Source: Burkholderia sp. WSM2232
GTDB lineage: Bacteria; Pseudomonadota; Gammaproteobacteria; Burkholderiales; Burkholderiaceae
Reading direction: 5' to 3'
NCBI RefSeq assembly: GCF_000472545.1
Contig: NZ_AWZV01000016.1
Location: forward strand, 62,001 to 126,000
DNA length: 64,000 nt
The notes below the pieces were generated by a model. The model saw only the letters and a list, made by a program, of their open reading frames with translations, was not told the origin of the DNA and made no database searches. The position numbers and the translations under genes are program-made. This document shows, piece by piece, positions 19,501-30,954 of this stretch (its first letter is position 1; each line of letters opens with the position of its first letter).

Positions 19501-19727
19501 CTGTTGCGGTTCAGTGCCGCGAGCGGCGAAGAGTGAAGGGCGCCACGCTATTGCAGGCGTCAAACGATTGTCGATTTTACCTGCGTTGGCCAGCGCACGT
19601 AGATCGGCCAAATGGCGTAGGGCAGGGCAAGCAGCAAAATCGCCCGAAAAGCGCTTGGCGCGGTCGTTCAGGGCCGCCGAAAGCCTCTCGTTATTACAAT
19701 TAGTTATACATTTGACCAGTTTTAGTG

Positions 19728-19757
19728 TTGACGATCTATAAAACCGTGCCCTAGAAT
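19728..19757 (+). promoter_or_regulatory. Sigma-70-like promoter
   Basis: TTGACG at 19728-19733 and TAGAAT at 19752-19757 with an 18-base spacer. Transcription would start near 19764, about 340 bases ahead of the gene at 20101. Confidence 0.6.
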
Positions 19758-19763
19758 CCGTCC

Positions 19764-19901
19764 ACGTTGGTTGCAGGGCGTGAACCTTTTACCACTGCCC
19801 CCGGTCCCATTAGACGCAACGCGTCACCGCTTACCGAAGCCCTGCACGGTATTCGTCGGTCTTATTGCTGTCCTCGCCAGCGCCATCTGACGCTGGTTTT
19901 T
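19764..19901 (+). ncRNA. Candidate small RNA or attenuated leader
   Basis: Bounded by the promoter at 19728-19757 and the terminator at 19877-19901, giving an RNA of about 138 bases. Near its 5' end TGCAGGGC (about 19771) can pair with GCCCTGCA (about 19842). No known family was recognised. Confidence 0.4.
19877..19901 (+). terminator. Rho-independent terminator inside the leader
   Basis: Stem CCAGCG (19877-19882) and CGCTGG (19891-19896) followed by TTTTT at 19897-19901. It could end a small RNA or attenuate transcription into the downstream gene. Confidence 0.65.
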
Positions 19902-20100
19902 CGCGTGGGAGCCACCGCCCGCATGCTCTGAGCGTGCCGCGGACCGCTTCAGGATGGCTCCCCACAAACGGTATTTGCCGTTTTCCCGACGTCGCTGCTG
20001 CCCTAACCAGACAGAGCGCGCGATGTCTTGACTCTGCGAATGTGTGCTACCGCCTGTTTGTTCAGCGGAATTTGCGGATCATGCAACATGGGAGATCTGA

Positions 20101-21303
20101 ATGAACGCCTGGTTATCGTGGCGTCCCGATGAGCGTATCGCGCAGGTTGTGCGCGGTGCAGTGCGTCGTGGGACGCAATTGAGTCATCATCTGTTCAGCA
20201 TTGTCGGCGGCGTTGCCGTCGTGCTGGCAATCGCGCTGTGGCTGATGCCGGCGTGGCGCGGCACCCTCGCGGCCAAGCTCATGCCGGTGCTTTCGGCGGC
20301 GGTCCAGGCCGGCCCCGCTCGTCTGTTGCAGGGCAACCCGCTGCCGGCTTTCGGGCCTCCGGGACGTGCTTCTTCGGACGAAACGCTGTCTGCCAACGCG
20401 CCTGCCGCAGATGCGGCAAACGGCGCGACGAGCGCCGGCGTGAGCATCAGCAACACCAGCTATGACGGAGCATTCGACGGCAGCGGCTCGGCCGGCATGG
20501 GCATCGCCGCGCTCAACGGGCTCGACCCGCGCACCATGCAAAGCGTCTCCGCGTTGGCCCGGCTCATTCCGGCACAACGCGTTTCCGCCGACGCACGCGA
20601 CGACCGCGTGCTCGTCTCGTCGCGTGAGCAGGCGCTCGTTGCGTCGTACCTGGCCCGGCGCTACCGCGTTGCCCAGGAGCCCGTCGGCGAGCTCGTGAAG
20701 GCTGCGTTCGACACCGGTCGCGAAGTCGGTCTCGACCCGCTGCTGCTGCTCTCCGTCATGGCGATCGAATCAGGCTTCAACCCGTATGCCGAGAGCGGCG
20801 TGGGCGCCCAGGGCCTGATGCAGGTGATGTCCAAGGTTCATTCGGACAAATTCCAGTATTTCGGCGGCGAGAGCGCCGCGCTCCAACCGCTCGCGAACAT
20901 CAAGGTGGGCGCGCTGGTGCTGAAGGACTGCATTGCCCGCGGCGGTTCGCTGCCGGGTGGTTTGCGCCTGTATGTCGGTTCCACGTCGCAGGACGATGGC
21001 GGCTACGGCGCCAAGGTGATGGCCGAGCGCGCGCGTCTGCGCGACGTCGCGCGCGGCCGCAAGGTGCCGATCAACGCTCCGCAGGCTCCGGTCATTACGG
21101 CATCGAACAACGCGCCGTCCCAGGCTGCCGCGCCGCCGGCTGCTGCGAACAGCAGCAACGCCAGGCGCGTGCAGGTCACGCTCGAAGGCAGTCATCCGTT
21201 GAGCGCTGCTGCGCCGCCCGCGAAGACGTCTGCGTCGGAGCAGGACGATGCCAGCGCGAGCGCCCCCAAACACGTGGCCTCGGCTGCCGAGCTGGGCGCC
21301 TGA
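20101..21303 (+). CDS. Membrane-anchored lytic transglycosylase (SLT domain)
   Basis: A 400-residue protein with one N-terminal membrane anchor (about residues 36-58), a Ser/Ala-rich periplasmic linker to about 190, and an SLT lysozyme-like domain at about 205-320. The catalytic Glu is Glu223 in MAIESGFNPYAES, followed by GAQGLMQVMSKVHSDKF and the YVGSTSQDDGGYGAKV region. It would cleave peptidoglycan with formation of 1,6-anhydro ends. The C-terminal ~80 residues are low-complexity. GGGAGA lies 5 bases before the ATG. The leader is long and contains a terminator; a strong terminator follows at 21352. Confidence 0.85.
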   Translation: MNAWLSWRPDERIAQVVRGAVRRGTQLSHHLFSIVGGVAVVLAIALWLMPAWRGTLAAKLMPVLSAAVQAGPARLLQGNPLPAFGPPGRASSDETLSANAPAADAANGATSAGVSISNTSYDGAFDGSGSAGMGIAALNGLDPRTMQSVSALARLIPAQRVSADARDDRVLVSSREQALVASYLARRYRVAQEPVGELVKAAFDTGREVGLDPLLLLSVMAIESGFNPYAESGVGAQGLMQVMSKVHSDKFQYFGGESAALQPLANIKVGALVLKDCIARGGSLPGGLRLYVGSTSQDDGGYGAKVMAERARLRDVARGRKVPINAPQAPVITASNNAPSQAAAPPAAANSSNARRVQVTLEGSHPLSAAAPPAKTSASEQDDASASAPKHVASAAELGA

Positions 21304-21351
21304 GCGGCTGGATCGGCAAAGTGTTGATGGCTTGACGCAAAACGCCGAAGC

Positions 21352-21382
21352 AAAAAAGGACACTCGCGAGTGTCCTTTTTTT
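21352..21382. terminator. Bidirectional terminator
   Basis: Stem AAAAAAGGACACTCG/CGAGTGTCCTTTTTT, nearly without loop. It ends the transglycosylase transcript and can serve the convergent aminotransferase gene. Confidence 0.85.
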
Positions 21383-21520
21383 CGTCTGCGACTGGTTTTG
21401 CGGGTCGCGCTCTAGCCTAACGGCGGTTCGTTGCTCCCTAGGCTGCGCACCTGCGCAGCCCCGACAGGACGCGCGTCGCCCGCATCCGGAACTCGCGCCG
21501 CTGTCTCCCTCGGCTGCTGC

Positions 21521-22717
21521 CTACTGCCTGCCGAACAGGCGCGCGAGGCGCTCAACCGCTTCTTCGAGCTTCGCATACGCGGTTGCGTACGACAGCCGGA
21601 TGTATTGCCTGGGCGCATGCGTGCCGAAATCCATGCCCGGCACGAGCACGACGCCTGCGTCATGCAGCATGGCTTTGGTCAGCACCGAGCTGTCGCCGGC
21701 GGCAGCGTGATTGACGGTGGAGCAGTCCGCATAGACGTAGAACGCGCCGTCGGGCATGACGGGAACGGTGAAGCCCAGCGATTGAAGCGCCGGCGCAATG
21801 AAATCGCGCCGCCGCTTGAACTCCAGACGACGCGCTTCATAAGTCGCGATAGTTTGCGCTTCGAAACACGCGAGCGCCGCATGCTGCGCCAGCGCCGACG
21901 CGCAAATAAAGAGGTTCTGCGCAAGCTTCTCGAACGCGCTCACCATGCCCGGCGGCACCACAAGCCAGCCGAGCCGCCAGCCCGTCATGTTGAAGTACTT
22001 CGAGAAGCTGTTGACGGTAATCACGTCCTCGCCGTAAGACAGCGCCGATATCGGCTTCGCGTCGTAGCTCAAGCCCTGGTAGATTTCGTCGACGATCGTA
22101 AAGCCGCCGCGCGCGCGCACAGCCTTCACGATGCGTTCGAGTTCGGCCGGCTCGATCGACGTACCGGTGGGATTGGACGGCGACGCCAGCAGCACACCGC
22201 GCGTGCGCTCATTCCAGAGCCGTTGCACGTCGGCTGCTGTAAGTTGAAAGCGCTCAGGAGGGCCGGCTGGCACCATGACGGGTCTGCCTTCGGCCGCGAT
22301 CACGAAATGGCGGTTGCACGGATAGCAGGGGTCGGGCATCAGCACTTCGTCGTCGCGGTCGACCAGGGCCGCGCACGCGAGAAGCAACGCCGCTGACGCA
22401 CCCGCCGTCACGACGATGCGCGCGGGATCCACGCTGACGCCGTAGACGCTGGCGTAATGCGCCGAGATCGCTTCGCGCAGTGCGTGCAGGCCGAGCGCGC
22501 TGGTGTATTGTGTGACGCCGCGGCGCAGGGCGTTGGCGGCAGCCTCGATCACCGGTTCCGGCGCGGTGAAATCGGGCTCGCCGATTCCCATGTGAATGAT
22601 GTCGCGGCCATCGCGCTCGAGAAGCGCGGCCTCTTTCGCCAGCTCCATTACGTAGAACGGCTGAATGGAGTCGACGCGCGCGGCAAGCCGCACAAGAGGT
22701 TCGGTCACGGAGTTCAT
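21521..22717 (-). CDS. Class I/II pyridoxal-phosphate aminotransferase
   Basis: A 398-residue fold-type I aminotransferase. Visible motifs are MGIGEPDFTAP near residue 43, the SPSNPTGT loop, the D/Y pair in IVDEIYQGLSY, the PLP lysine in NSFSKYFNMTGWRLGW, and the C-terminal Arg in YIRLSYA that binds the substrate carboxylate. It resembles aspartate/alanine-type transaminases; the substrate cannot be fixed. The ATG at 22717 is chosen over 22771 by family length. It lies 258 bases downstream of nusB on the same strand. Confidence 0.85.
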   Translation of the reverse strand: MNSVTEPLVRLAARVDSIQPFYVMELAKEAALLERDGRDIIHMGIGEPDFTAPEPVIEAAANALRRGVTQYTSALGLHALREAISAHYASVYGVSVDPARIVVTAGASAALLLACAALVDRDDEVLMPDPCYPCNRHFVIAAEGRPVMVPAGPPERFQLTAADVQRLWNERTRGVLLASPSNPTGTSIEPAELERIVKAVRARGGFTIVDEIYQGLSYDAKPISALSYGEDVITVNSFSKYFNMTGWRLGWLVVPPGMVSAFEKLAQNLFICASALAQHAALACFEAQTIATYEARRLEFKRRRDFIAPALQSLGFTVPVMPDGAFYVYADCSTVNHAAAGDSSVLTKAMLHDAGVVLVPGMDFGTHAPRQYIRLSYATAYAKLEEAVERLARLFGRQ

Positions 22718-22908
22718 ACGGTTAAATCCAGTTGAAGCAGAAACCGGAGGGCGCCTCGCGCTTGTGTTCATGCGTGCCGCGCCTCCCTCGTAGCCATATA
22801 TTGCAGCGCCGCCGACAGTGGCGGCTGCAAATGCGGCGGCTGCATCCGCGGGGTGGCTCGCCAGAGCCGCTCAATCACGTTCAAAACGCTCGCGCGCGAG
22901 GCAGGCTC

Positions 22909-22948
22909 AACAACGCTCAAGCACAACAACGCTCAAGCACAACAACGC
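22909..22948. repeat. Short tandem repeat upstream of the aminotransferase gene
   Basis: The 16-base unit AACAACGCTCAAGCAC occurs about 2.5 times between nusB and the aminotransferase gene. No function is apparent. Confidence 0.6.
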
Positions 22949-22975
22949 ACGCTCCCGCCGCCCGCAAATAAACGC

Positions 22976-23410
22976 CTAGCGCTTGCGGGCCGCTTCCGTC
23001 TCCGCCGCGCGCAGCTTGGCCGCGAGCTTGTCGAGCACGCCGTTCACATACTTGTAGCCGTCCGCGCCGCCAAACGTCTTGGCAAGCTCCACGGCTTCGT
23101 TGATCACCACGCGATAAGGAATGTCGATGTGGTTCTTCAGCTCGAACGCGGCAACCAGCAGTACCGCGCGTTCGACCGGCGAAAGCTGGTCGATGGGACG
23201 ATCGAGGCACGGAGCGATATCGGCGGACAGCGCCTCCGAATCGCGGATCACGCCATGCAGGATCGCGTCCAGGTGCTCATGGTCTGCTTTGTCGAAGCCC
23301 TGCGCGCCGCGCAGTTGCGCGTCGATCTCACCGCCGGGCGAACCCGACAGCAGCCACTGATAAAGCCCCTGCGTGGCCAGTTCGCGGGAGCGTCGGCGTG
23401 CGCTCTTCAT
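22976..23410 (-). CDS. nusB: Transcription antitermination factor NusB
   Basis: A 144-residue all-helical RNA-binding protein that, with NusE (ribosomal protein S10), forms the antitermination complex on rRNA leader boxA. The N-terminal [20 protein letters not shown] and the [20 protein letters not shown] region with the C-terminal [15 protein letters not shown] are characteristic. The start overlaps the ribH stop by four bases (ATGA at 23407-23410), the common ribH-nusB arrangement. Confidence 0.95.
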   Translation of the reverse strand: MKSARRRSRELATQGLYQWLLSGSPGGEIDAQLRGAQGFDKADHEHLDAILHGVIRDSEALSADIAPCLDRPIDQLSPVERAVLLVAAFELKNHIDIPYRVVINEAVELAKTFGGADGYKYVNGVLDKLAAKLRAAETEAARKR

Positions 23411-23913
23411 GCCTCTTCCTCTTCTTCGTCTTCCTCTTCGTCGTCGCCGCCCAGTTGCTCGAGCGCCACCGCGAGATTCGCCATTTCGACGGCCACGCGT
23501 GCTGCGTCGCGGCCTTTCTCGGTCATGCGCGCGACAGCTTGCTCGTCGTTTTCCGTGGTCAGCACGGCATTCGCCACCGGAATGCCGAAGTCGAGGCCGA
23601 TACGCGTAATGCCCGCACCGCTTTCATTCGAGACCAGTTCGAAGTGGTACGTCTCGCCGCGAATCACCGCGCCGAGGGCGATCAGCGCGTCGAACTGGGC
23701 GCTTTCGGCGAGCTTCTGCAGCGCCAGCGGAATTTCGAGCGCGCCCGGCACCGTGACGAGCAGCACGTCTTCGCCTGTCACGCCGAGGCGTTCCAGTTCT
23801 TCGATGCACGAGTCCGCGAGGCCGTTGCAGACGGGTTCGTTAAAACGCGCCTGAACAATGCCGATGCGCAGTCCGTCGCCGTCGAGGTTCGGTTGGTATT
23901 GTCCGATTTCCAT
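23407..23913 (-). CDS. ribH: 6,7-dimethyl-8-ribityllumazine synthase
   Basis: A 168-residue enzyme that condenses the ribityl-uracil with dihydroxybutanone phosphate in the penultimate step of riboflavin synthesis. Family motifs are ARFNEPV near residue 20, [29 protein letters not shown] with the catalytic His, and [15 protein letters not shown]. The last ~12 residues are almost entirely Asp/Glu, an acidic tail beyond the usual end, encoded across the junction to nusB. The gene is 48 bases after ribBA and four-base-coupled to nusB. Confidence 0.95.
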   Translation of the reverse strand: MEIGQYQPNLDGDGLRIGIVQARFNEPVCNGLADSCIEELERLGVTGEDVLLVTVPGALEIPLALQKLAESAQFDALIALGAVIRGETYHFELVSNESGAGITRIGLDFGIPVANAVLTTENDEQAVARMTEKGRDAARVAVEMANLAVALEQLGGDDEEEDEEEEEA

Positions 23914-23961
23914 GTTGATTCCGTAGTGTTTGAGTGGGCGCGAGGCGCGTGAATGGTCGGA

Positions 23962-25098
<1,137 letters not shown>

Positions 25099-25326
25099 GG
25101 TGGCGAGTTTTTCGGGAAAGCGCGTATTTTACGCCACGCACGCTCTCAAGTCGCCTCCACCAGACGGCATAGGCCGTTTGGCCGACTGGCGATGTGCCAT
25201 CAGCCCTTGCTAAGCTCGTCCAGACGATGCACGCATGAACCGGCGGAAGCCGTTAGCGGGCGCCGGCTAGCCGATGCGCGGCCGGCACCAACCGGCACGG
25301 CGGGTTCAGTGCTGCACTGCTAGTGG
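25099..25326. other. Gap between ribE and ribBA
   Basis: 228 bases with GC-rich imperfect inverted repeats (around 25236-25310). The conserved blocks of an FMN riboswitch were looked for and not found. Confidence 0.5.
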
Positions 25327-25941
25327 TTACTTCGGCGCGTTGAGCATGCGCTCGACATACCGCGCGATCAGATCGATTTCCAGATTCACCGGCGTGCCTT
25401 CACGCAGATGCTTGAGCGCGGTCACTTCCACCGTGTGCGGAATCAGATTGATCGAGAACTCGCAGCCATCGTCGCGATCTTTAACCGAGTTGACGGTCAG
25501 ACTCACGCCGTTGACAGTGATAGAACCCTTGTATGCGAGATAGCGGCCAATTTCGCGCGGCGCCAGCACGCGCAGTTCGTGCGACTCGCCGACCGGCGCG
25601 AAATGCGTGACTGTGCCAAGGCCGTCCACGTGACCGGAGACAATATGCCCCCCGAGCCGGTCGTGCGCGCGCAGGGCCTTCTCCAGATTGACTTCGCCCA
25701 CTTCGCCGAGGCCCGCCGTGCAGTTCAGGCTTTCGCGCGAGACGTCTACTTCGAAGGAGTGGTCGGTTTTCGCGACCACGGTCATGCAGGCGCCCTGAAT
25801 TGTAATGCTGTCGCCGAGCTGCACGTCGGCGAGGTCGAGGCCGCCGGCCTGCACATTCAGGCGCACGCCCGCGTCGCCGTTGGTGCCGAGCGGCTTGACT
25901 GACTCGATGCGGCCCACGGCCGCGACGATTCCTGTGAACAT
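25327..25941 (-). CDS. ribE: Riboflavin synthase, alpha subunit
   Basis: A 204-residue enzyme that dismutates lumazine to riboflavin. It is built of two homologous lumazine-binding repeats; each begins with a family motif, MFTGIVAAVGRI at the N-terminus and a second GHIVSGHVDG-led half near residue 95. GDSITIQGACMTV and GSITVNGVSLTV are the paired internal motifs. The ATG at 25941 gives the canonical start; an ATG three codons earlier (25950) overlaps the likely ribosome binding site GAGGATGAG. It is 15 bases downstream of ribD. Confidence 0.94.
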   Translation of the reverse strand: MFTGIVAAVGRIESVKPLGTNGDAGVRLNVQAGGLDLADVQLGDSITIQGACMTVVAKTDHSFEVDVSRESLNCTAGLGEVGEVNLEKALRAHDRLGGHIVSGHVDGLGTVTHFAPVGESHELRVLAPREIGRYLAYKGSITVNGVSLTVNSVKDRDDGCEFSINLIPHTVEVTALKHLREGTPVNLEIDLIARYVERMLNAPK

Positions 25942-25956
25942 CGTACTCATCCTCGA

Positions 25957-27111
25957 TCAAAACGAAACGGGTTGGGACGCGGCGTCAGTCCCGGCTGCGG
26001 CGCCGGCGGGCAGGAGGCGCGCGAGAATCCGCAAATCGTCGCCGATGCGCTCGACGTTGTGAAACGCAAGCTTGACGCGGCCTTCCAGCGTTTCGGGCGC
26101 GCTCAGGTTGAACATGCTCATGGAGTCGATGCCGAGCAAGCTGGGTGCAAGATACACCAGCAGTTCGTCCACGCAGCCTTCGCGCAGGAGAGAGCCGTTC
26201 AGCTTGTAGCCGGCTTCCACATGCAGCTCGTTCACCTGGCGCTCGCCCAGCGCCTTCAGCATGCCCGGCAGGTCCACCTTGCCGGCTGCATTGGCCATTT
26301 CGACGATCTCCGCGCCGCGATCGCGCAGCGCCTGCGCGCGTTCGCGATGCCGCTGATCCAGATTGCCGCAGAAAATCAGCGTGGGTGCGCCGGCCAGAAT
26401 CTGCGCCTGCGGCGACACCTCCAACTGGCTGTCGATCAACACGCGTTGCGGCTGGCGCGGCGTGTCGACGGCGCGCACCGTCATACGCGGATCATCTTCC
26501 CTGACGGTGCCGATGCCCGTCAGGATCGCCGAAGCGCGTGCGCGCCACGCATGGCCGTCGGCGCGTGCCGCTTCGCCGGTGATCCATTGGCTGACGCCGG
26601 AGGGCAAGCCGGTGCGGCCGTCGAGCGACGCGGCGACTTTCATGCGCACCCACGGCCGGCCGCGCGTCATGCGCGACACGAAGCCGATGTTCAGTTCGTG
26701 CGCTTCGTTGGCGAGCAGGCCGCAGCGCACCTCGATGCCGGCGTCGCGCAACATGGCGAGGCCGCGCCCCGACACTTGCGGATTCGGGTCTTCCATCGCG
26801 GCGACCACGCGCGCGACTTGCGCTTCGATCAGCGCGCTCGCGCACGGCGGCGTGCGGCCAAAATGGCTGCACGGTTCGAGCGTGACGTAAGCCGTTGCGC
26901 CGCGCAGATCGTGACCGCGCGAACGCGCGTCTTTCATCGCACGAATTTCGGCATGGTCCTGCCCGGCCGGTTGTGTGAATCCTTCGCCGATCACTTCGCC
27001 GTTCTGGACGATCACGCAGCCCACGCGCGGGTTGGGGTCGGTGGTGTACATGCCGCGCCTGGCCAGCGCGAGCGCGCGTTCCATATGGACGAAGTCGGTT
27101 TGCGAGAACAT
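25957..27111 (-). CDS. ribD: Bifunctional riboflavin deaminase/reductase RibD
   Basis: A 384-residue two-domain enzyme. The N-terminal deaminase domain (about 1-150) has the zinc motif HAE in GQDHAEIRAMKDA and PCSHFGRTPPC; the C-terminal reductase domain (about 155-370) has RPWVRMKVAASLDGRT and the NADPH-type motif LHVEAGYKLNGSLL, where the usual GG-like glycines are partly replaced by AGY. It performs the second and third steps of riboflavin synthesis. It is the first gene of the ribD-ribE-ribBA-ribH-nusB run. Confidence 0.94.
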   Translation of the reverse strand: MFSQTDFVHMERALALARRGMYTTDPNPRVGCVIVQNGEVIGEGFTQPAGQDHAEIRAMKDARSRGHDLRGATAYVTLEPCSHFGRTPPCASALIEAQVARVVAAMEDPNPQVSGRGLAMLRDAGIEVRCGLLANEAHELNIGFVSRMTRGRPWVRMKVAASLDGRTGLPSGVSQWITGEAARADGHAWRARASAILTGIGTVREDDPRMTVRAVDTPRQPQRVLIDSQLEVSPQAQILAGAPTLIFCGNLDQRHRERAQALRDRGAEIVEMANAAGKVDLPGMLKALGERQVNELHVEAGYKLNGSLLREGCVDELLVYLAPSLLGIDSMSMFNLSAPETLEGRVKLAFHNVERIGDDLRILARLLPAGAAAGTDAASQPVSF

Positions 27112-27162
27112 CGGTGTCTGAGGGGGTGCGGTGACTGAGGGCAGGCAGTTGTTGTAGGGGCG

Positions 27163-28446
<1,284 letters not shown>

Positions 28447-28616
28447 GGCGATAACTGGATTGGGTTGCGCAGCGGCGCGCTTCGCCCGTGGGCGGTTCGC
28501 GTGGAGCTGGAATAGGTGAGGAAATTGTACCGGAGTCGGTGCAAACAGGTTTTGCGGGCGGGCGTGGCGCTCAGGCGGAGTCAGGCCCGTTGTCAGCCTG
28601 GTTGTCAGCCTGGTTG

Positions 28617-29075
28617 TCAGCGCTCGGCAGGGTGCTTCTGTTTGCCGGTCAGTTCCTTCCAGCGCTTTTCGAGCGCCCCTTCCGCGACCGGTTTGATCAC
28701 CGTGCCCGAACTCTGCGCATCCCACGTTTGCACCGAAAATGGATGTACGCGCAACGAATCGCGAGCAATCACCACGTTCTGATGCGCGTCGACGAGCCAG
28801 TCATAGACGAAGTCGATGCACAGGCGGTAGCCGCGCTTCGTCGCAGGATCCGGGACCTCGTACGGTGCGCGCGTGACGTAACCCGAGCCGAAAATGCCCT
28901 TCGGTTCCATCGCGACGCGATGCAGAAACACCCGGTCGCCAGGCAGAATGCCACGGGCGAATCCGCAACCCCAGACGTCGGCTACCGCGACGCCGGCGGC
29001 GACGCGTTTCGCCACGTCGGGCAACTCGGGCCACGGCCATTTTTTCGGGCTCCAGATCAGCAGGAAGGCAGTCAT
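28617..29075 (-). CDS. Stand-alone EVE/PUA-like domain protein
   Basis: A 152-residue protein. The start [15 protein letters not shown], the [26 protein letters not shown]-type core (seen in positions ~38-65), the GIFGSGYV segment and a C-terminal [15 protein letters not shown] region resemble the EVE-like domain found at the N-terminus of some HNH/McrA-type nucleases that read modified bases. Here no HNH domain follows. It would bind nucleic acid if the assignment holds. It lies between hemL and the divergent MFS pump. The ATG at 29075 is chosen because the upstream extension lacks similarity. Confidence 0.55.
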   Translation of the reverse strand: MTAFLLIWSPKKWPWPELPDVAKRVAAGVAVADVWGCGFARGILPGDRVFLHRVAMEPKGIFGSGYVTRAPYEVPDPATKRGYRLCIDFVYDWLVDAHQNVVIARDSLRVHPFSVQTWDAQSSGTVIKPVAEGALEKRWKELTGKQKHPAER

Positions 29076-29326
29076 CGCAGCGCTATAAAGAATTATGAGT
29101 AAGAGACGCCATCTGCATTTTCGCGTGACGCCGAAGCATTCACGCGGCAGCTTAACCGATCGCTGACGCGCTTGCCCACGGCATGGACAGCGCATGCAGC
29201 ATTGCCTCCTGGCGTATGCGGCGGGGCAGGGGCAGTGAGCGTCGCGTACAATCGACGCGGTCAATGCCGGTCTTTCGGATCATCGCGCGCCGCTTTTCGA
29301 GAGACGCGCGCTTCACCTGGATTCGC

Positions 29327-30547
29327 ATGTCTCACGTCACCGGACGCCGGCCAGATGGCCGGCTGATTCTGTTGCTCGGCGCGCTGGCCGCGTGCGGGCC
29401 AATTTCAATCGACATGTATCTGCCGAGCCTGCCCACTATCGCGCAGGCCTTTGCGATCGGCACGAGCGCGGCGCAAACCACGCTCACGAGTTTCATGTTC
29501 GGCTTTTCAATCGGCATGCTGCTTTACGGGCCGCTGTCCGATACGTATGGCCGCCGGCCGGTGCTGCTCGGCGGCATCGTCATGTATGCGCTGGCGAGCA
29601 TTGCCTGCACGCTGTCGTTTTCCATTGGCGCGCTGATTACCTTTCGCTTTGTGCAGGCGCTCGGGGCAGGCGCGGCGTCCGTGCTCGCCCGCGCGATTGC
29701 ACGTGACGCCTACGGTCCCACCGACGCCGCGCGGGTGCTCTCGATGTTGGCCATCGTCACATCTATCGGCCCGTTGCTCGCGCCGTTGATCGGCGGACAA
29801 CTGCTGCTGCTTGGCGGCTGGCGGATCGTGTTCGTCGCGTTGACGCTGTTCGGCACCGTGTGCGCGATCACCGCCTTCCTGAAGGTGCCGGAAACCTGGC
29901 CGCGCGAGAAGCGGGCGCAGTCTGCGCTTTTCAAGTCGTTTGCCGCCTACGGCCGCTTGTTGCGCGATCCCGTGGCGTGGGGGCATATGCTGTGCGGCGG
30001 CATGGCGTTCGCGTCGATGTTCGCGTACATCACGGCCACGCCGTTCGTCTACATCGAATACTTCCACGTGTCGGCGCAGCACTATGGCTTTCTGTTCGCG
30101 CTGAACATCGTCGGCATCATGTTTGGCAACTTCATGAACACGCGGCTCGTCGGCCAGCTCGGGTCGTTGCCGATTATTTCGTTCGCCGCGACCGTCAGTT
30201 GCGTGGCGTCGCTCTTCGTATGCCTTGTTTCGTTGACGGGCTGGGGCGGCTTGTGGTCGATCGTGGCCGGTCTTTTCTTCGTAGTCGGCGTGGTGGGTTT
30301 GCTATCGGCCAATTGCACCACGGATCTGATGCATCGCTATCCGTTAAATGCGGGCGCGGCGGCCGCCGTGTTCGGCGCGGTGCAACTGGCGCTAGGCGCG
30401 CTGTCGAGCCTTGCGGTCGGCCTGTGGCCGGACGGTTCGCCCAAGGGCATGGGCATCGTGGTGGGTGTGGCGGGGTCGTTATGCTATGTCGGCCGGGTTC
30501 TGGTTGTGCGCTGGCACGGCACGAAGGCGCCGGTGGCTGTTGTTTGA
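29327..30547 (+). CDS. Multidrug efflux MFS transporter, Bcr/CflA family
   Basis: A 406-residue proton-driven exporter with 12 predicted transmembrane helices. Motif A is present as YGPLSDTYGRRPVLLGG between helices 2 and 3, and the N-terminus with CGPISIDMYLPSLPTIAQAF is the hallmark of the Bcr/CflA drug resistance subfamily. The family exports bicyclomycin, chloramphenicol and related compounds; the substrate here is unknown. The ATG at 29327 gives the normal N-terminus. It is followed by 176 bases of untranslated sequence. Confidence 0.87.
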   Translation: MSHVTGRRPDGRLILLLGALAACGPISIDMYLPSLPTIAQAFAIGTSAAQTTLTSFMFGFSIGMLLYGPLSDTYGRRPVLLGGIVMYALASIACTLSFSIGALITFRFVQALGAGAASVLARAIARDAYGPTDAARVLSMLAIVTSIGPLLAPLIGGQLLLLGGWRIVFVALTLFGTVCAITAFLKVPETWPREKRAQSALFKSFAAYGRLLRDPVAWGHMLCGGMAFASMFAYITATPFVYIEYFHVSAQHYGFLFALNIVGIMFGNFMNTRLVGQLGSLPIISFAATVSCVASLFVCLVSLTGWGGLWSIVAGLFFVVGVVGLLSANCTTDLMHRYPLNAGAAAAVFGAVQLALGALSSLAVGLWPDGSPKGMGIVVGVAGSLCYVGRVLVVRWHGTKAPVAVV

Positions 30548-30723
30548 CGGCAGCGCGGTCTTCACGGCGCTCGAGCGGCGCGCGGGTGTTGGCGGCTCGC
30601 CAGCGTGCCTGCCACGCGGGCGGCCGGCGTATCTAGCGGAAAACACCAGGTGTTGCGCGCACGCGACCTTGCGTTCCAATTTGCATTGCTATGATGGGAC
30701 CACTGTTCCTCGGAGCGGCAATC

Positions 30724-30954
30724 ATGGCGATCAGAGATTTGATGAACGGCGAGCGGCGGCAAGCTGCTTTTGCCGAAGCGCAGAAGCTGGCCGACAGCGG
30801 CGCTTATCACGATTACACGGACATCGAATACGTATTGCGCTTTGATTATGGCCTGACCGATGTATCGACGCTGCTCGACAGCCGGTTGATGCATCGCGAT
30901 CTCAACCGGCGTTGCGCTGATGCCCGGGAGCGGCTGGAAGTGGTTAGTGTGTGA
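30724..30954 (+). CDS. Hypothetical protein
   Basis: A 76-residue soluble protein starting MAIRDLMNGERRQAAF, rich in charged residues and with a YTDIEYVLRFDYGL stretch. GGAGCGG lies about 7 bases before the ATG at 30724; an in-frame ATG at 30691 would add 11 residues. I do not recognise a family. It is the last normal-looking gene before the type VI secretion cassette. Confidence 0.55.
   Translation: MAIRDLMNGERRQAAFAEAQKLADSGAYHDYTDIEYVLRFDYGLTDVSTLLDSRLMHRDLNRRCADARERLEVVSV

Larger units (their letters stand above)
19501..20100. other. Long intergenic region with promoter and internal terminator
   Basis: 600 bases without a protein gene. They hold a sigma-70-like promoter (19728-19757), a factor-independent terminator (19877-19901) and about 200 more bases up to the start of the transglycosylase gene. 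Confidence 0.6.

Noticed and set aside
25099-25326. Possible FMN riboswitch before ribBA
   Set aside because: The inverted repeats present do not contain the conserved RFN blocks.
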